A stretch of 64,000 nucleotides of DNA from assembly GCA_022497155.1 (NCBI GenBank), contig MU385716.1, positions 124,001-188,000 of the forward strand, written 5' to 3'. The translations under genes and the position numbers were made by a program. The notes under the pieces were generated by a model. The model did not search any database, was not told the origin of the DNA, and saw only the letters and a program-made list of their open reading frames with translations. Position 1 is the stretch's first letter. The number at the start of each line of letters is the position of its first letter. This DNA comes from Whalleya microplaca. Lineage: Eukaryota > Ascomycota > Sordariomycetes > Xylariales > Xylariaceae. This document shows, one piece after another, positions 12,662 to 24,556 of the stretch.

Positions 12662-13317
12662 AGGTACGGATTCTCTGACATAGGGGTGAGGAGGGATACT
12701 GGGTTATACTAGACGGCATCTAAATGACGCCAGTGGTCTAACCGATCTATTGGCGTGATGTATGCTATGAATGTTATAGCGTTATAAACGGAGACAATTG
12801 TGAGAATGCTTTGCCAACGCTTCATGGGCCTCTCTAAACTAGGCTGAGCGGTCAATATCTAGTCCAGGGACTATTGATCGAATATTAAGATCTATTGGGA
12901 CCTGTGTATTTATTGTAGTCTTTCTATGTGCATGTGTTTGGCTTCTTCCATGTGAATTGAGTACCTAATCATCACGGTAGGAATGAATATAGCGGTTGTT
13001 CATGTAGTTTTCGTTGTGTTTACCACCCACCTTTGAGTCTTCTAAAATGAAGTAACATACCGAGTATTATACATACTTATTCGTCTATAATTCATCAGCG
13101 GAGACACTGTCATGCAAACAGGCTGAATAGGTAGCATGAGAAGATATCTCACACCCTGTGTGTAGCCATATTCACGCCACAATTATACCATATATTGTCC
13201 CCACTGTGGCTGAAGCTCCCCAAAACCAGTCCATTCCGCCACCATTCCTCACCTGCAGGCATTTTAGCCTCGGAATCCCACTCCCTGTTTAGCCAGAGGT
13301 CGTCCCCATCCCTCACA
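12662..13317. other. Intergenic region between FAP1-like and VPS71-like genes
   Basis: About 650 bp of AT-rich sequence with no supported frame. It holds the 3' flank of the NF-X1-type gene and the promoter of the downstream zf-HIT gene, which is transcribed the same way. The 100 bases before the downstream start are CT-rich, as is common upstream of fungal starts. Confidence 0.6.
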
Positions 13318-14208
13318 ATGAATAACTTCGGGGTGATCGAGCTCGCGAGCACGAAGACGACCAACGCGCCGGGCTGGGCCTACGTGCCCGACACGGGCTC
13401 GCACCACCCGGGCGCGGCGGCCGCGCCCCTGCACCCGACGAACCGCAAGCGCGCGCGCAATACGGCGAACCTGAGCTACGCGGACGTCAACGCGCGCCAG
13501 GAGGCCAAGATCCGCAAGGAGATCGAGGTGCTCGACCGCGACGCCGCCGCCGTCGCCATCCCCGTTCCGCCCAAGAAACGGCAGCAGTCCGGCGGCTCCA
13601 CGAAGCACACCCCCAACGTCCGCAAGATCCTCCAGTCCCAGAAGACCTTCGCCAACCACCTCGACGACTTCGAGGCCCTGCTCGCCCACGACCCGAGCGG
13701 TGGTGCGGCTGCGGCTGCGGCGGCCGCCGCGGCGAGTACGGCGACTTCGAAGAGGATACAGCAGCAGCAGAACAGAAAATCCGAGCCTGCGTCCCGCTCG
13801 GCGTCGACGCCCAAGACGACCGTGAAGCAAGAGGATGTCGAGATGGTCGATACTGACGCCCTACCGAGTTCATCACAACCCGGCAGCACTATCCTAACGC
13901 CGTACACGCGCCCGCGGGCCCCCACCAACCCATCCGACTCCGATCCTCTGCTAGCATCACGAGTACCTCCCATCCCTTCGGACGCAGAACTGAAGGCGCT
14001 TCTGGCGGCGCCACCTCTGAGCTACCTGGAGGCACGCGCGGGCTGGGGTACCGCCACAGACGACCGTCAGCGGTACCCGATGCGCGTGTTCTGCGGTGTG
14101 TGCGGGTACTGGGGCCGCGTCAAGTGCATGAAGTGCGGGACGCGGGTGTGCGCGCTCGAGTGTCTGGAGACGCATCGGGAGGAGTGCGTTACGCGGTATG
14201 GGCTGTGA
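13318..14208 (+). CDS. VPS71: HIT-type zinc finger protein, Vps71/Swc6-like SWR1 complex subunit
   Basis: Single-exon gene of 296 residues from the ATG at 13318 (MNNFGVIELAST). The C-terminal zf-HIT finger is complete at about 257-292 (CGVCGYWGRVKCMKCGTRVC, then CLETHREEC), with all eight Cys/His ligands. Before it lies a conserved segment (LKALLAAPPLSYLEARAGW) found in fungal Swc6/Vps71. The middle is low-complexity: a basic nuclear-localisation-like stretch (NRKRARN), a poly-Ala run at about 125-135, and a short Gln run. In yeast this protein belongs to the SWR1 chromatin remodeller, which swaps H2A for H2A.Z, and ZNHIT1 is the animal counterpart. Coding G+C is very high, so long antisense open frames appear on the other strand; these are composition artefacts. 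Confidence 0.88.
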   Translation: MNNFGVIELASTKTTNAPGWAYVPDTGSHHPGAAAAPLHPTNRKRARNTANLSYADVNARQEAKIRKEIEVLDRDAAAVAIPVPPKKRQQSGGSTKHTPNVRKILQSQKTFANHLDDFEALLAHDPSGGAAAAAAAAAASTATSKRIQQQQNRKSEPASRSASTPKTTVKQEDVEMVDTDALPSSSQPGSTILTPYTRPRAPTNPSDSDPLLASRVPPIPSDAELKALLAAPPLSYLEARAGWGTATDDRQRYPMRVFCGVCGYWGRVKCMKCGTRVCALECLETHREECVTRYGL

Positions 14209-14677
14209 TTACGATCACAGATTGATTGTATCTTTGAAGGTGTACGGATAACATGAGATAAGTGAGAGGAATATTATTCGGATCATGAAAAATTGGCATG
14301 GCAGTGGAGTTCTGGCTGGCGTTCTATTTATGGCTGCTCTTCACTTTTGAGTTCGGCAGGTCATTAAGGAGGGCAAAAATGATACCCAAGCAAGGTGATA
14401 GCATGAACACTCTCAGTATTGTGAGTAGAAGCATATATATACAGTGTAAAGTTTTCTCTATCTGTCCAGTTCAGCTGGAAGAATGGGGTTTTTTATACAG
14501 TTGTGTCAACAACAAATGGTGATTCATGGTATCAGAAAAATCAACAGCCGAAAACACCAGAGTCCAGTCCGCCAGGGTGTGTCTCAGACCCATCCATACA
14601 CATCGAAGTTGTCCTCCGCTCTAATCGCAAATAGGAGGTCCCGTACTATTTTCGGTGCTCGCCGCGAAAACCCCGCC
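14209..14677. other. Convergent 3' intergenic region
   Basis: About 470 bp between two genes that converge. AT-rich, no supported frame, presumably both 3' UTRs. Confidence 0.6.
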
Positions 14678-15227
14678 TCATAGCTCGGATGACGACAACG
14701 GTGAGTCGAGGGTGAACTCGACATTGCCCTTCGAAGCACCTCCCATGCATGTCGCCTTCATGCTTCCGGTAGGGCACACTGCTCTCGCAGCTCGGACGCA
14801 CTGCTCCCATCGCTCCTTCGAGATGTTGATAGTGGCACCCGGGGCCGTGGTCTTCAGGGTGAACTGGGCACTTCCAGATTGACCGATTGTGGTCTCTGGT
14901 GCTCCTCTGCACTTGGTGACTGAACCCGAAATGCTACCGCAGATAGCCAGCTCTGCCACGTTCTGATCGTGAAACACGATGTTACTGCGTTGGGGATCAG
15001 TTGAGAGGGCTTAGGTTATTTGATGGAACACTTGTGAGGACTTACACATTGCGGTCGAGACATGTCACGTCTGACACGGCTGCCGAGTTCACTCCCACTG
15101 ACGCTCGCAACGAAAGGACCTCAAAGTGCTCATTGTCCACGGTGTAATGAGGCCAGACCGGGGAGGCGAAGGACAGGCCGGCACTCGCGAGAAGGAGGAG
15201 AGGCTGAACGGCAGCAGTGAAACGCAT
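14678..15227 (-). CDS. Small secreted cysteine-containing protein (effector-like)
   Basis: Two exons, 15227-15046 and 14984-14678, join at a GTAAGT/CAG intron (15045-14985) and give 162 residues. The first about 21 residues form a clear signal peptide (MRFTAAVQPLLLLASAGLSF, cleavage likely after ASP/ASA). The mature part has six cysteines, in TCLDRN, AICGS, TKCRG, EQCVRAARAVCP and KATCMGG, so three disulfides are possible, and many Ser/Thr/Gly residues predicting beta structure. I do not recognise a named family; an Alt a 1-like or similar beta-rich secreted fold is possible but unproven. Size, signal peptide and cysteines fit the general profile of a fungal small secreted protein, either an effector candidate or a wall protein. 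Sure of the exon structure and secretion, unsure of the role. Confidence 0.75.
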
Positions 15228-16644
15228 CTTGACTTGCGGCAACCACGTAGCCGTGAGGTACCTAGCTGTGTAGTGGTGTGGGGTGACAAATATGATTCGT
15301 GCTGGAAGTGCTGAAGGTGGAAGAAGGGTCCAAGTGAAGGAGAGAAAACAGACGTCAAGCCTGCTGCGTGTTTGGAAAAAATGAACGTGGCCTGCACTCT
15401 GCGTTCCCAACAAGAAAGAAAGACCTACGGGGATGCAGTGGGTGAGGTAGGTGTAACCCAGAGGTGAAGTTGCAAATGCAAATGCAGAAGATGAGATGAG
15501 TTAAACTTGGAGGATGGGACGGCAGACAGCGCAGGTGGAATGGGGCCTGGACCTTCCCATAGTACTTAGGGCAACGTAACACAGGAAGGAAGGCAATGTC
15601 CCGAATAGACACCCGTGGACCTTTTGTAGCTACATCCTAGGAGGTATCTCGACCGGGTTTGGGTGCACATGTACTGCGCACGCGGAGAACCCTTGCAGCC
15701 AAGCAGCCCGAAGCTTAGATTTTGGGTCCTTGACCATCAATTCGTGACAATTCCGTTGGTAGTGAGTCAGGTAAGGGACCTCGGGAAATACGTGTATATG
15801 TAGATGGAATACTACTGCTGCTAAACAAACCTGGTTTTGGAACTCACACGGAATCCGATTGGCTCCTGGGAATACATAACATGATAGATCTTATACTCTT
15901 CATTACGCTGAATGACGATCTCCAAGACATCAATTTAGGTCATGTTTCCACCTAATCACTTTGAGCGATTATACACATTATAGAATTGATAGAATTTATA
16001 GGTGCAATTGATATATCGTGATAGACATTTGAGTTCGGTTTTTCTCTGCTGCGTTGGGAAACACAGCAGTAGTACCTCCTAGTTTTGGATAAGCGCTGAA
16101 GATCGTAGATGACTTCGATCCTTGTGTCGCTCCCAAATAGGTACATGTGCCGGCACGAGAAGAGCAGTTCTCCAGGACAGCAGGGCTCAGAGGAAACAGT
16201 GGAAGGGAACGACTGGATGCGGGCGCGAACATGGGAGGGTGACCCTGCAGCCCTAAGTATATATGAAACATAGTGACATGCCTTTTACGCAGGTGCTGGG
16301 GGCCACAGGATCGTACACAGCTAGAAGGAAACATCGGATGTTGGTGGATATGTCGATCGTTTCAATATCTGAAACGTGCAATTATTTCCCGCCTCCCTCT
16401 TCTGGAAGTTACAAATCGGACCACTCAGCCACTGATGGTATGGTCAACTCTATTGGTGGACTTATCTCAATATTGTCACGATGATTTACATAGTAAAAGA
16501 GCTCAGCAGCCTATTAGACAAGGCAAGCTACATACATGTAGACAGACCTGTATATTAATTGATGGTGAACACTTTAGAGTATTGCCCAGCCACCAACCAG
16601 CAATCATCAACGTGCACAGCATTCTTAGGTCAACTTGTCGAGCA
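15228..16644. other. 1.4 kb intergenic region
   Basis: Holds the 5' flank of the small secreted protein gene and the 3' flank of the Wss1-like gene, both on the minus strand. Short frames only, none with a domain. The first 400 bases contain pyrimidine-rich runs typical of fungal promoters when read on the minus strand. Confidence 0.55.
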
Positions 16645-18138
16645 TCAAGAGCCGGGACTTCTTCGCTCACCACAGACTCCACATAGTCCCGAGTCTCCAG
16701 CATTCAAATACCGACTGGCCCGACAAGACGCGCTGTTGCACTTCCAGCAATCTGGCACCTTGTCGGGATCTAGGACATGGGAGCATACACCGCAGATGGT
16801 GACATCAGTACCACTATCAAATGAGCACAGAGGACAAACGCCTGATAATGCCTCCGGGGTTGCCGTGCCGCGAAATGGAATGGGAGAATGGCTTGTTTTG
16901 CCCGAGGACGGGTCCTTCCTGCGAGTTTTGGAACTTCGCGCGTCGTCGCGTTGATTCTCCCGTTGTTCAGTCTTGAGTTTCGTCCCGGCTGCTGTACTTG
17001 GATCACGCTTCTCATGTTTTATGTCCGGAAGCGAAGACTGTAGGAGCTCGCGTAGCTCGTTCCGAGCATCACCATCCTCGGGATTCTCATCCTCGCATAC
17101 CTTGATCAGTGCATGACCTTTGTCGTCAACAAGGCGCCGGCCGTTGATATCTGTCGTAGTTTCGTCTTCGCTGTCGCTCGCGGTCTCGGACCCGCTGTCA
17201 CTTGGCGTCTCATTGTCGTCGATATCATCAGACTTCTTGACTTCTTCCACTTTCTTCTGTTGGCCAAATCGTGCCAGAGCCGCTGCCGCTCTCAATTCTC
17301 GTCCTCTCTTGCTCCCTGCAACTCGAGGCTTCGCCGCAACTCTCTTCCCCTTTTCCAATTCTATCTTAACATCTTCGTCTTCACCAAGCGCGACTCCATT
17401 CACACCGAACTTCTTCTGTATACGGCGCTCTTTTCTCTCCTGGTAAGACAGCTGTTGCTTGGCCTTGCGCTTTCTTCGTCTCGAACGGTAGGTACCACCG
17501 CATAAATGTTCTGGTAGAACTTCATCCGGACGTACCGTATTGTTCTCAAACTCGCCAGTCTTGAGCAAGGCTCCTCGCCCCCACAAGCCCTCGCCAGAGT
17601 ATCTGCGAGACCAGAGGATTCTCATCTGATCGGCATACTGGTTCCGAACAGCCCAGAACGCTCTAGAGTGATTCATCTGCTTGCAGTGCGCCAACCTAGT
17701 AGAAAACATCATGAGTACTGCAGTGCAAACATATTGGCATCATGACGTACTCGTGCATCATAACCATCTGGACATAGTTAAAAGGTAGCCATCTCCCAGT
17801 CGAGGGCGACTTCAGGACTAACTGAACAACTTCGCCGGCATTGAAATTACGACCAACGAATTCCCGATTGGGCTCGTATTCCTCTAGCGACATCACTGAG
17901 AGGTGGTGTTCTCTCATAATGGGCACTGGCGGAAGTTAGCGGATGACTCCCGCTTGGCTTGCTGGCTATGGTTGCTCCATCAATATCGAGAGAATTCAGA
18001 CTTACAGCATTGCGCCGCTACGCGCTCTAAGAAATCCTGCGCGATGGCTTCATCGGGGCCCTTTAGGGGCTTGATGAAAACAATGCGATCATTTGGTTGC
18101 GATTTCTTCGCATTGATCCGCTGGATCCCGATGGGCAT
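16645..18138 (-). CDS. WSS1: Wss1-type DNA-dependent metalloprotease (WLM domain) for DNA-protein crosslink repair
   Basis: Three exons, 18138-18006, 17925-17751 and 17695-16645, give 452 residues. Intron 2 interrupts the active site, and its removal restores HELAHCKQMNH (His102, Glu103, His106, His112), a complete HExxHxxxxxH zinc-metalloprotease motif that neither exon shows alone. The WLM domain covers about 1-170, including the conserved region after the active site (FWAVRNQYADQMR). A basic linker (RSRRRKRKAK), an acidic Ser-rich middle and two C-terminal Cys4 RanBP2-like fingers (CPLCSFDSGTDVTICGVC; CWKCNSASC...CGVC) follow. Family knowledge: Wss1/SPRTN cleave proteins covalently trapped on DNA, with Cdc48 and SUMO links. 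I did not check for SHP or SIM motifs rigorously. Assignment is firm. Confidence 0.93.
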
Positions 18139-19570
18139 GCTGACGAGACAGATACTCGTGCGCGTACGCGTCTATCCACTAACGACCTTAACTGTCTGCT
18201 GTGTCTTTCCTCCCAGGAGCCCAAGAAGACGTGTTTCGATGCCGACTATGTAACTTGAACAGCGCTGGAGAACAGGGCGCTATGTATCGCATGTGTTGTA
18301 CATACATACGGGAAGTTGGTACAGTATGAGATGGAAATGGAGAATGGACAGGAGAGCGTAGCTCTTGGTTGCCTGCATCTCATGGTGGCAAACCCCGGGT
18401 ATAAGCCCACTGTATTTTGGGGCTTCTACCACTGTCTCCAGCAACCAGCGTGTGCCTCCAGAGCCTCAACTGAAAGCCCCACTCCCTCATTCTTTGTCAA
18501 CCTCACTCCTTGAAAGTTGTATCTCACAATTGACCTCAAAGTCTCACATGGTTCTTCCATACCCCTTCTAAAGCTTCAGAACTGATATTTATAATCTCAA
18601 TCTGATAGTCTAGGTTACTCAGTGGGCATTGTTTCAGTCTCAATATCACTTGCTACGTGCTTATTTGGCCGAGTTCTCTCATTCTACCTTCAGTAATACA
18701 ATGAGAAACTCGTCAAACTATTGAGTGATAGTTTATTGGATCTTCAGAACCTAGGTTAGTACTTATGTAACAATAAGTTGATTATGATACGGCAATCAAT
18801 TCACGGTGAATCGAATATTTATCTGAGCGTGAGTTCTGATGAGATCAACCATCGTTTAACTGTCCTTACTGGGTTGGCACAGAACTTCATCGGAAGTAGT
18901 TCCTGGAAATAGTCAGCCTATTAATTCATTCGGCGAGTCCTCAATCTCATCTCTTAACTCACCCCTAAGAAGAGCAAGCGGTTATGAACAACTCTTACAT
19001 ATGAAACGCTGACATAATGCTAACACATTGGAATGAGTGCTTAGTTTGGCTGTATCCTATATATCAATAAGTAAGGATGGGGCATATTAGAGTATAATTC
19101 AAGACAAAAAAACATCGAAAATGTTTCTTCTTACTAAATAGTGTACTCAAGATGGAATAAAACCAAAAGGGTTTGGAATATCCTCAAGATTAATCGAGCT
19201 CATGAGCAAACAGTTCTCACTTCTATCTTGAGACTTGTCTATCGCTTACTGTACATTCATTATATCTTGCGCGGTGGCACGTGGCAACTACAATATAGAA
19301 CATTCTCCTATTCCGTAGCAAGTAAGTCAGGCGCTCGATGGCGATTAGAGATATCATGAGATTTTAGAGAAGAATATAGTACACCTTCAAGTGAACATAA
19401 GCATAATATTTGAGTCACTTGGTAGTAAAAAGTCACTAGCTCACAGTCTAGTATCGACTACATTGAGCTTTAGCACAGGTAAGTGAATTCATACTATGAT
19501 ACCGGTAGTGATATTTTCCCCATCCAATGATGCAAAAATAGCCCTCCGTGATGCAAATGCCATAGGTACA
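18139..19570. other. 1.4 kb intergenic region
   Basis: AT-rich from about 18590, with no supported frame. It contains the Wss1-like promoter on its left and the 3' flank of the Kel3-like gene on its right. Confidence 0.55.
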
Positions 19571-21989
19571 TCAACGCCTCCTACCAGCACCTCCAGCCCC
19601 CGAATCAGCCTTATCAGCCAGGGAGACGACCTCGCCAATCCCCGCCGCTTCCTGCTCGTCCTCGAGGGCCGTGATCTCCTCGCGGCAATCCCACCATTTC
19701 TCCTCGCTGAGCTCAAACGCCTTCGTCTTGATCTCTTTGATGGCCAGGGTTTCCGGCTGGATGCCCTTCCATCGCAGACTCGTCATCAGGATTTCCTGCC
19801 ACTCGTTGGAGGTGCGGGCGAAGAACTCGCGTCGGGATTCAAATGGCTGCGGAGGAGTGTCAGTGTTCTGCAATGAAAAGTGTATGGGGAGTAGAGGAAC
19901 GTACTCGTGGATGTGGCAGCCCGTCATCGATGACGAAGGTTGCTACTGTGTCTGTTTCTGTATCATCCGATGCTAAGGTGTCCACGGTAGATTCCGTATC
20001 GGCTATTGAAATCTCATCTGCCTGCTTCTTCTTGCGTTTGCTTGGTGATACTAGCGATTCAGGTTCATCGGGCATATCGATATCACCTTCCTCATCTTCC
20101 TCATCTTCGTCTTCGTCCTCGTCCTCATCCTCCTCGTCCTCATCTTCTTCGTCGGAGCCCTGAATTATTCATGTTAGTTTACGTACACTCAACTTCATCA
20201 GCCACATAGTGAATATGGAACAGGAATGAGTTAGCAGGGATATTCTTACGACCCAGGTCTCGTCCTCTCTCTTGAATATCTGTTTGCAGCCATCCATCTT
20301 GCCGAGATCGATGGAATAAAGATCGTCAAACGTATACTCCCGGTCTTTCGACTCATAAGTGCCGCCGTAGATATACAAAACATCATCCTGGACAGCGAGC
20401 TGGGCGTTGAACCGAGGATGGGGAAACTCCATCGACACCGGCATCTCGCGCACCGGCTTTTCCGGCTCTTCCGGCTCCTCCCTGTTCTGGAGATCGACAT
20501 CCATCGCATCGGCGTCCTCCACGGACGACCCGGCCTGCAGCGCGGCGAGCTGCTTCAAGAGCTCCTCCTCGTTTGCTTGGGCCCTGCCGCGTCGACCGAC
20601 TCTCTGCTGCTCCGCAGCGGGGGCCTTCTTCTGGGTCCTCGGCTGTCTCAGAGTCATGGGGAAGAACCGGTTCCGCTCGATGTTCCAGGTGTAGAGCTGA
20701 CTGAAGAACTCGCTGTCCATGCCCTCTTCGCTCTGCTCCACGTCGTGGACGCCGCCGAAGAGAATACCGCGGCCTTTATGGTATGTCATTGTCGCACCGG
20801 CACGGGGCGGAACCGGAATGTTTGCTGGCGTCTTTCGCCTCTCCCATCTCACGGCTGGGGGTGTGTTTGGAGCGGAGTCTGCCGGGGGCTGAGCGAGGCG
20901 GAGGAAGAAGCAGTCACTGTGGATCTTGGGCTTAAGAATATTTCTCTGCCCCTGAGCTGCGCCTTTGGCTGACTTGTTTGCGTTTACCGTTGTTTTAACT
21001 CGTGAGTAGCCCCCGAACAACACAGCGCCTTGCTCGTGAGGAAGGAAGGTGAAGGAAGACCTGGCGTCTGGTTTCAATTGTGCTGCTGGTAGCGTAGGAG
21101 TATGCCAGAAGAAGTTCTATATCTCGAGATGAATACGATGGATCTAGTAGGTACGGGTGATATGTGCGACATACCTGGGTGTCATAAATCCATAAGTCGT
21201 TCATATACTTTGTCTGGTTTGAAGTATCCTGGAAGCCTTGAATTGGATATTAGTCTAGGCGGTACACAGGCAAGTAGGGAAGATTGAGTCGTACCACCAA
21301 ACAGGATTATATAATTCTTATAATAAGTCATACGATGGCCACTCCTGGCTGGCGGTGACTTCCCCTTTGTTTCTATTCGAGTCCATTCTCGAGTGCTAGA
21401 GTCAAGGCGCCAGAAGTCATTATAATGATAGAAAGTGCCTTGTTTAGGACTATGATACCGGCACGTCAGTATGGAATGTAGTCTTGATACTAAGACCTAG
21501 CAGAGATATCACAAACCTGCTAAACTCGCCACCAAATAAAAAGATCGAGTCTCTCTGATTACCTGCTCTACACCAGGCATGTCCGGAACGAGGAAGCGGT
21601 GTATTCGGTGAAGTCACGCAATGCCATTCATCTCTATCAGTATAGTAGATATTAAGATCATTGAAGAAGTTCGCCAGAGCTCCATTCCACGTCTCTCCAC
21701 CAAACAACAGCAACTGGTTGCTATTCGAGGGTGAAGCTAGAAAAGTGGCAGACGAGCGAGGCTTGGGGGGAGTGTCCGAGACGGTCTCGGTGATCTTCAC
21801 ATATTCCTCCTGAGCCTTCTTATACTCGGCCAGAACAGCCTCTAGATCTGCATCTTCGGCATCGCTCCCCTCAAGTTTGGAAGACTTGGACTTATCCTTT
21901 TTCTGGGCCTTTTTCTCTTGCTTCTGTTTCTTCTCGGCGGCCTTCTGCTTTTTGCCGTCCGACTTGCCCTTTTTCTTCTCTTTAGCCAT
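19571..21989 (-). CDS. KEL3: Kelch-repeat protein Kel3/KLHDC4-like with DUF4110 C-terminus
   Basis: Six exons on the minus strand, 21989-21517, 21449-21295, 21236-21175, 21116-20250, 20159-19905 and 19867-19571, give 702 residues, and every junction keeps frame. The N-terminus is extremely Lys-rich (MAKEKKKGKSDGKKQK). Kelch blades follow, with signatures such as LLLFGGETWNG, IFLFGGEF, RSGHRMTYYKNYIILFGG, AVLFGGYSRV and ILFGGVHD. Exon 5 opens with an acidic run of about 25 Asp/Glu residues, and the last exon carries the DUF4110-like region (RREFFARTSNEWQEIL). Kelch plus DUF4110 is the typical build of yeast Kel3 and animal KLHDC4. The molecular role is poorly known; a beta-propeller scaffold in the cytoplasm or nucleus is the inference. 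Confidence 0.92.
20090..20157. repeat. CTC/TTC-rich trinucleotide tract coding the Kel3 acidic run
   Basis: Imperfect pyrimidine trinucleotide repeats on the plus strand read as Glu and Asp codons on the minus strand at the start of exon 5 of the Kel3-like gene. This is a coding microsatellite likely to vary in length between strains. Confidence 0.7.
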
Positions 21990-22948
21990 GTTGCTAAGAT
22001 AATAATACTAAGGTTAAGTAGGCAGGTATGCTAAGTAAGCATTTTATATGAGCAAACGCACAAAGTCGCAACCACTTGTAAGCGCCTCACTACGCTATTA
22101 TGATGTTGCGTATCATACGGTTACAAGCAAAAGTGAAATCTGCCCCTCGTTGCCAGCTGTCCATGCAAACCCCTCCCCCGCACTTACATAGATCCATGGA
22201 TCCATCTGGATTATGTCAGTGCAATCCCGGGCCGCGTTTTACAGGGTAGCAGGGGAGCAAGGGAAAGACCCCTGTCCAGATTGCTCGGCACTGCCTGCAT
22301 AGCCTGCACTGGCTTGCACTGCACAGCGACATCGCTTGGTTGAAAAGAAATTTTCATCCTAAAAGCTTCCAAGCTTCCAAGCTTCCTAACTTCCACATCT
22401 GCCAGGCCGACGGTGCCATTTCACCGAGCGGGACACTTGTTGGGACCTCCACCGTGACACACAATGTCTAGATGTCTATGAAATAGGCGTTCAATTACGT
22501 CCGCTTTTTTTTTTTCATTCTTGGTTTATCCCCCTTGGCAGTATTCGTGATATTCGTGATCTTTCACACGTGGCTACCGAGATGCTCCGATACGCATCAT
22601 CTCCAAGTCGGCATATGCACCCGCTTACAGACAAGCGGCCACTTTAGCATGTAGTAAACCTCCACCAACACCAACCCGATCCACTTCGCCGCAACATAAA
22701 TCGCCGATAGCAAAGTATCGAAATGTTATAGCCTTCCTCTGGCCTGACTTTCCATCGCTCCCGTCTGCTGTCCTGCACAGTTTCAAAGCCCCAGGAGTCT
22801 CTCTCTGGTGGTCACTGGGACAGGACGCACAGCCCACGATCGATCGCCCAGCTTACAGCTTACGAGAGCAACTCAGTTGTGTCTTCCGGTCGCATTCTCT
22901 ACTAAGTACCATCACCTAGGCACTTCACTTGGCGACGTGAATCGAATC
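21990..22948. other. Divergent promoter region between KEL3-like and carrier genes
   Basis: About 960 bp separating two divergently transcribed genes, so it holds both promoters. It includes a triple 8-bp tandem repeat (22363-22386), an 11-base T run near 22505 and a duplicated ATTCGTGAT near 22544-22561. No supported frame. Confidence 0.6.
22363..22386. repeat. Three tandem copies of AAGCTTCC
   Basis: The 8-bp unit AAGCTTCC is repeated exactly three times with no spacer, inside the shared promoter region of two divergent genes. It may be a simple slippage repeat. Confidence 0.85.
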
Positions 22949-23984
22949 ATGGCCACTAAGGTTAAAGAGCTCGAGCCCTTACCAGTGACCATCCGACAGA
23001 AGTCCTCGGCCATGCAAGCCGTCGAGGATATTGTCTATGGATCTGTACGTTTTCTCCCGACGGGAAATTCCCAGAGCCTTCTAACAATCTTAGGTCGCCG
23101 GTATCGTGGGCAAATACATCGAGTATCCTTTCGACACCGTCAAGGTCAGGCTGCAGTCCCAGCCTGACCATCTCCCTCTCCGATACACAGGGCCTCTCGA
23201 TTGTTTTCGTCAATCTATCCGAGCCGATGGTTTCTTGGGATTATATCGTGGGATAACCGCGCCGCTTTTCGGAGCTGCGGCCGAAACTAGTAGCCTATTC
23301 TTCTTCGAGCGCATAGGACGCGAGGTCGTCTACGCATCCGGATACTACTCGCGCGATCGAGTGCTCCCATTGTCGGCATTGTGGTTTACCGGCGCATTCG
23401 CCGGCGCATTCACCTCCTTCGTCCTGACCCCGATTGAACTGGTGAAGTGCAAGATCCAAGTGCCCATAACTGCGGCGGACGGAACCACACCGAAGGCTCC
23501 CAAGATTATGCCGGTTATTCGAGATGTGTACAAGCACGAAGGACTTAAGGGCTTTTGGCATGGCCAAATGGGCACATTCCTCCGCGAGTCTGGTGGCTGC
23601 GCGGCCTGGTTTGGCTCCAAAGAGACCACGACGAAGATATTCTACCTCCTCAACGAACGCGCCGCTACCACGCAAATGGAGAAGGACATATTAGCGACCG
23701 AGGCATTGCCATTATGGCAACAGGCGGTCGCCGGCGCCTCCGCCGGCATGTCTTACAACTTCCTCTTCTTCCCGGCCGACACCGTCAAGTCCCGTATGCA
23801 GACCTCGCCGGTCGGGGGTACCACCCAGCCCAGGACCTTCTGGCAGGAGGGGAAGGCGTTATGGGGCCAGCACGGGCTGCGCGGGCTGTATCGCGGCTGT
23901 GGGATAACGGTCCTTCGGTCTGCACCTAGCTCGGCTTTCATCTTCATTGTTTTTGATGGCCTGAAGCGGCATTTCCCGCTATGA
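22949..23984 (+). CDS. ORT1: Mitochondrial carrier, ornithine/basic amino acid type (Ort1/Arg13-like)
   Basis: Two exons, 22949-23044 and 23094-23984, give 328 residues with a phase-0 intron (GTACGT...TAG). Three mitochondrial-carrier repeats are visible through their PxDxxK-type signatures: [10 protein letters not shown] (from residue 44), [10 protein letters not shown] and [10 protein letters not shown], each followed by a G-rich second helix motif (GLYRG, GFWHG, GLYRG). Length and the six implied membrane spans are normal for the family. The local sequence ([25 protein letters not shown]) resembles fungal ornithine carriers that exchange ornithine across the mitochondrial inner membrane for arginine synthesis. 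The family is certain; the exact substrate is inferred from resemblance. Confidence 0.88.
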
Positions 23985-24556
23985 ATGACACATACATATA
24001 CATGTTAGAAGGTTATATAGACGGTTTTGATGTGGGAGGCATCGGCGTTTGGCGTCCTCGACTCTTGGGGCCGATGATCTTTTGGTTACTGTAAATAAAG
24101 TCGTTTACATGATTTATAAAAGGAAATCTGAAATTATTTCAAAAGTTATTGTTGTTCCAAGTTATAAGGGTTAGGGTTCGGGTTACTGGGTGTTAGCCAG
24201 AGGGAGAAGTTATGGGAGTGCTCTTTGATTGAAAATGATGAGCTGGATGGCAATCTTTCTCGCGAGATTTGTTAGATGATGCAGAGTTCGATAACTTCTG
24301 AATAGATGATTTACCTATAACATACCCATCTATCTATAAGACTTACCAGCGGACGAAAATGAGATAGAAACGGCACACCATCAACCACGAAATGGCTTGA
24401 TGGGGACATTTCCTTGGGTGATCTCGAGCTTTCCCCTGCTTATTTATGTAGTGAGATGAGTCTGCAGAGCCTAGCTATTGACTTTCATATCAATTTTCGA
24501 GATGAACCTGGATCCTATATGAATTCACTGAACCCAAGTCCTCTCCCAGTCCAGGC
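23985..24556. other. Convergent 3' intergenic region
   Basis: About 570 bp with no frame supported. A short telomere-like G-rich run (GGGTTAGGGTTCGGGTT) lies near 24168-24185. Confidence 0.55.

Noticed and set aside
13264..13973. Several long antisense frames opposite the zf-HIT gene
   Set aside because: High-G+C shadows with Arg/Ser-rich low-complexity translations; the plus-strand frame has the complete zinc finger.
24168..24185. Telomere-like TTAGGG run
   Set aside because: Only one clear TTAGGG unit with degenerate flanks; too short to call an interstitial telomere.
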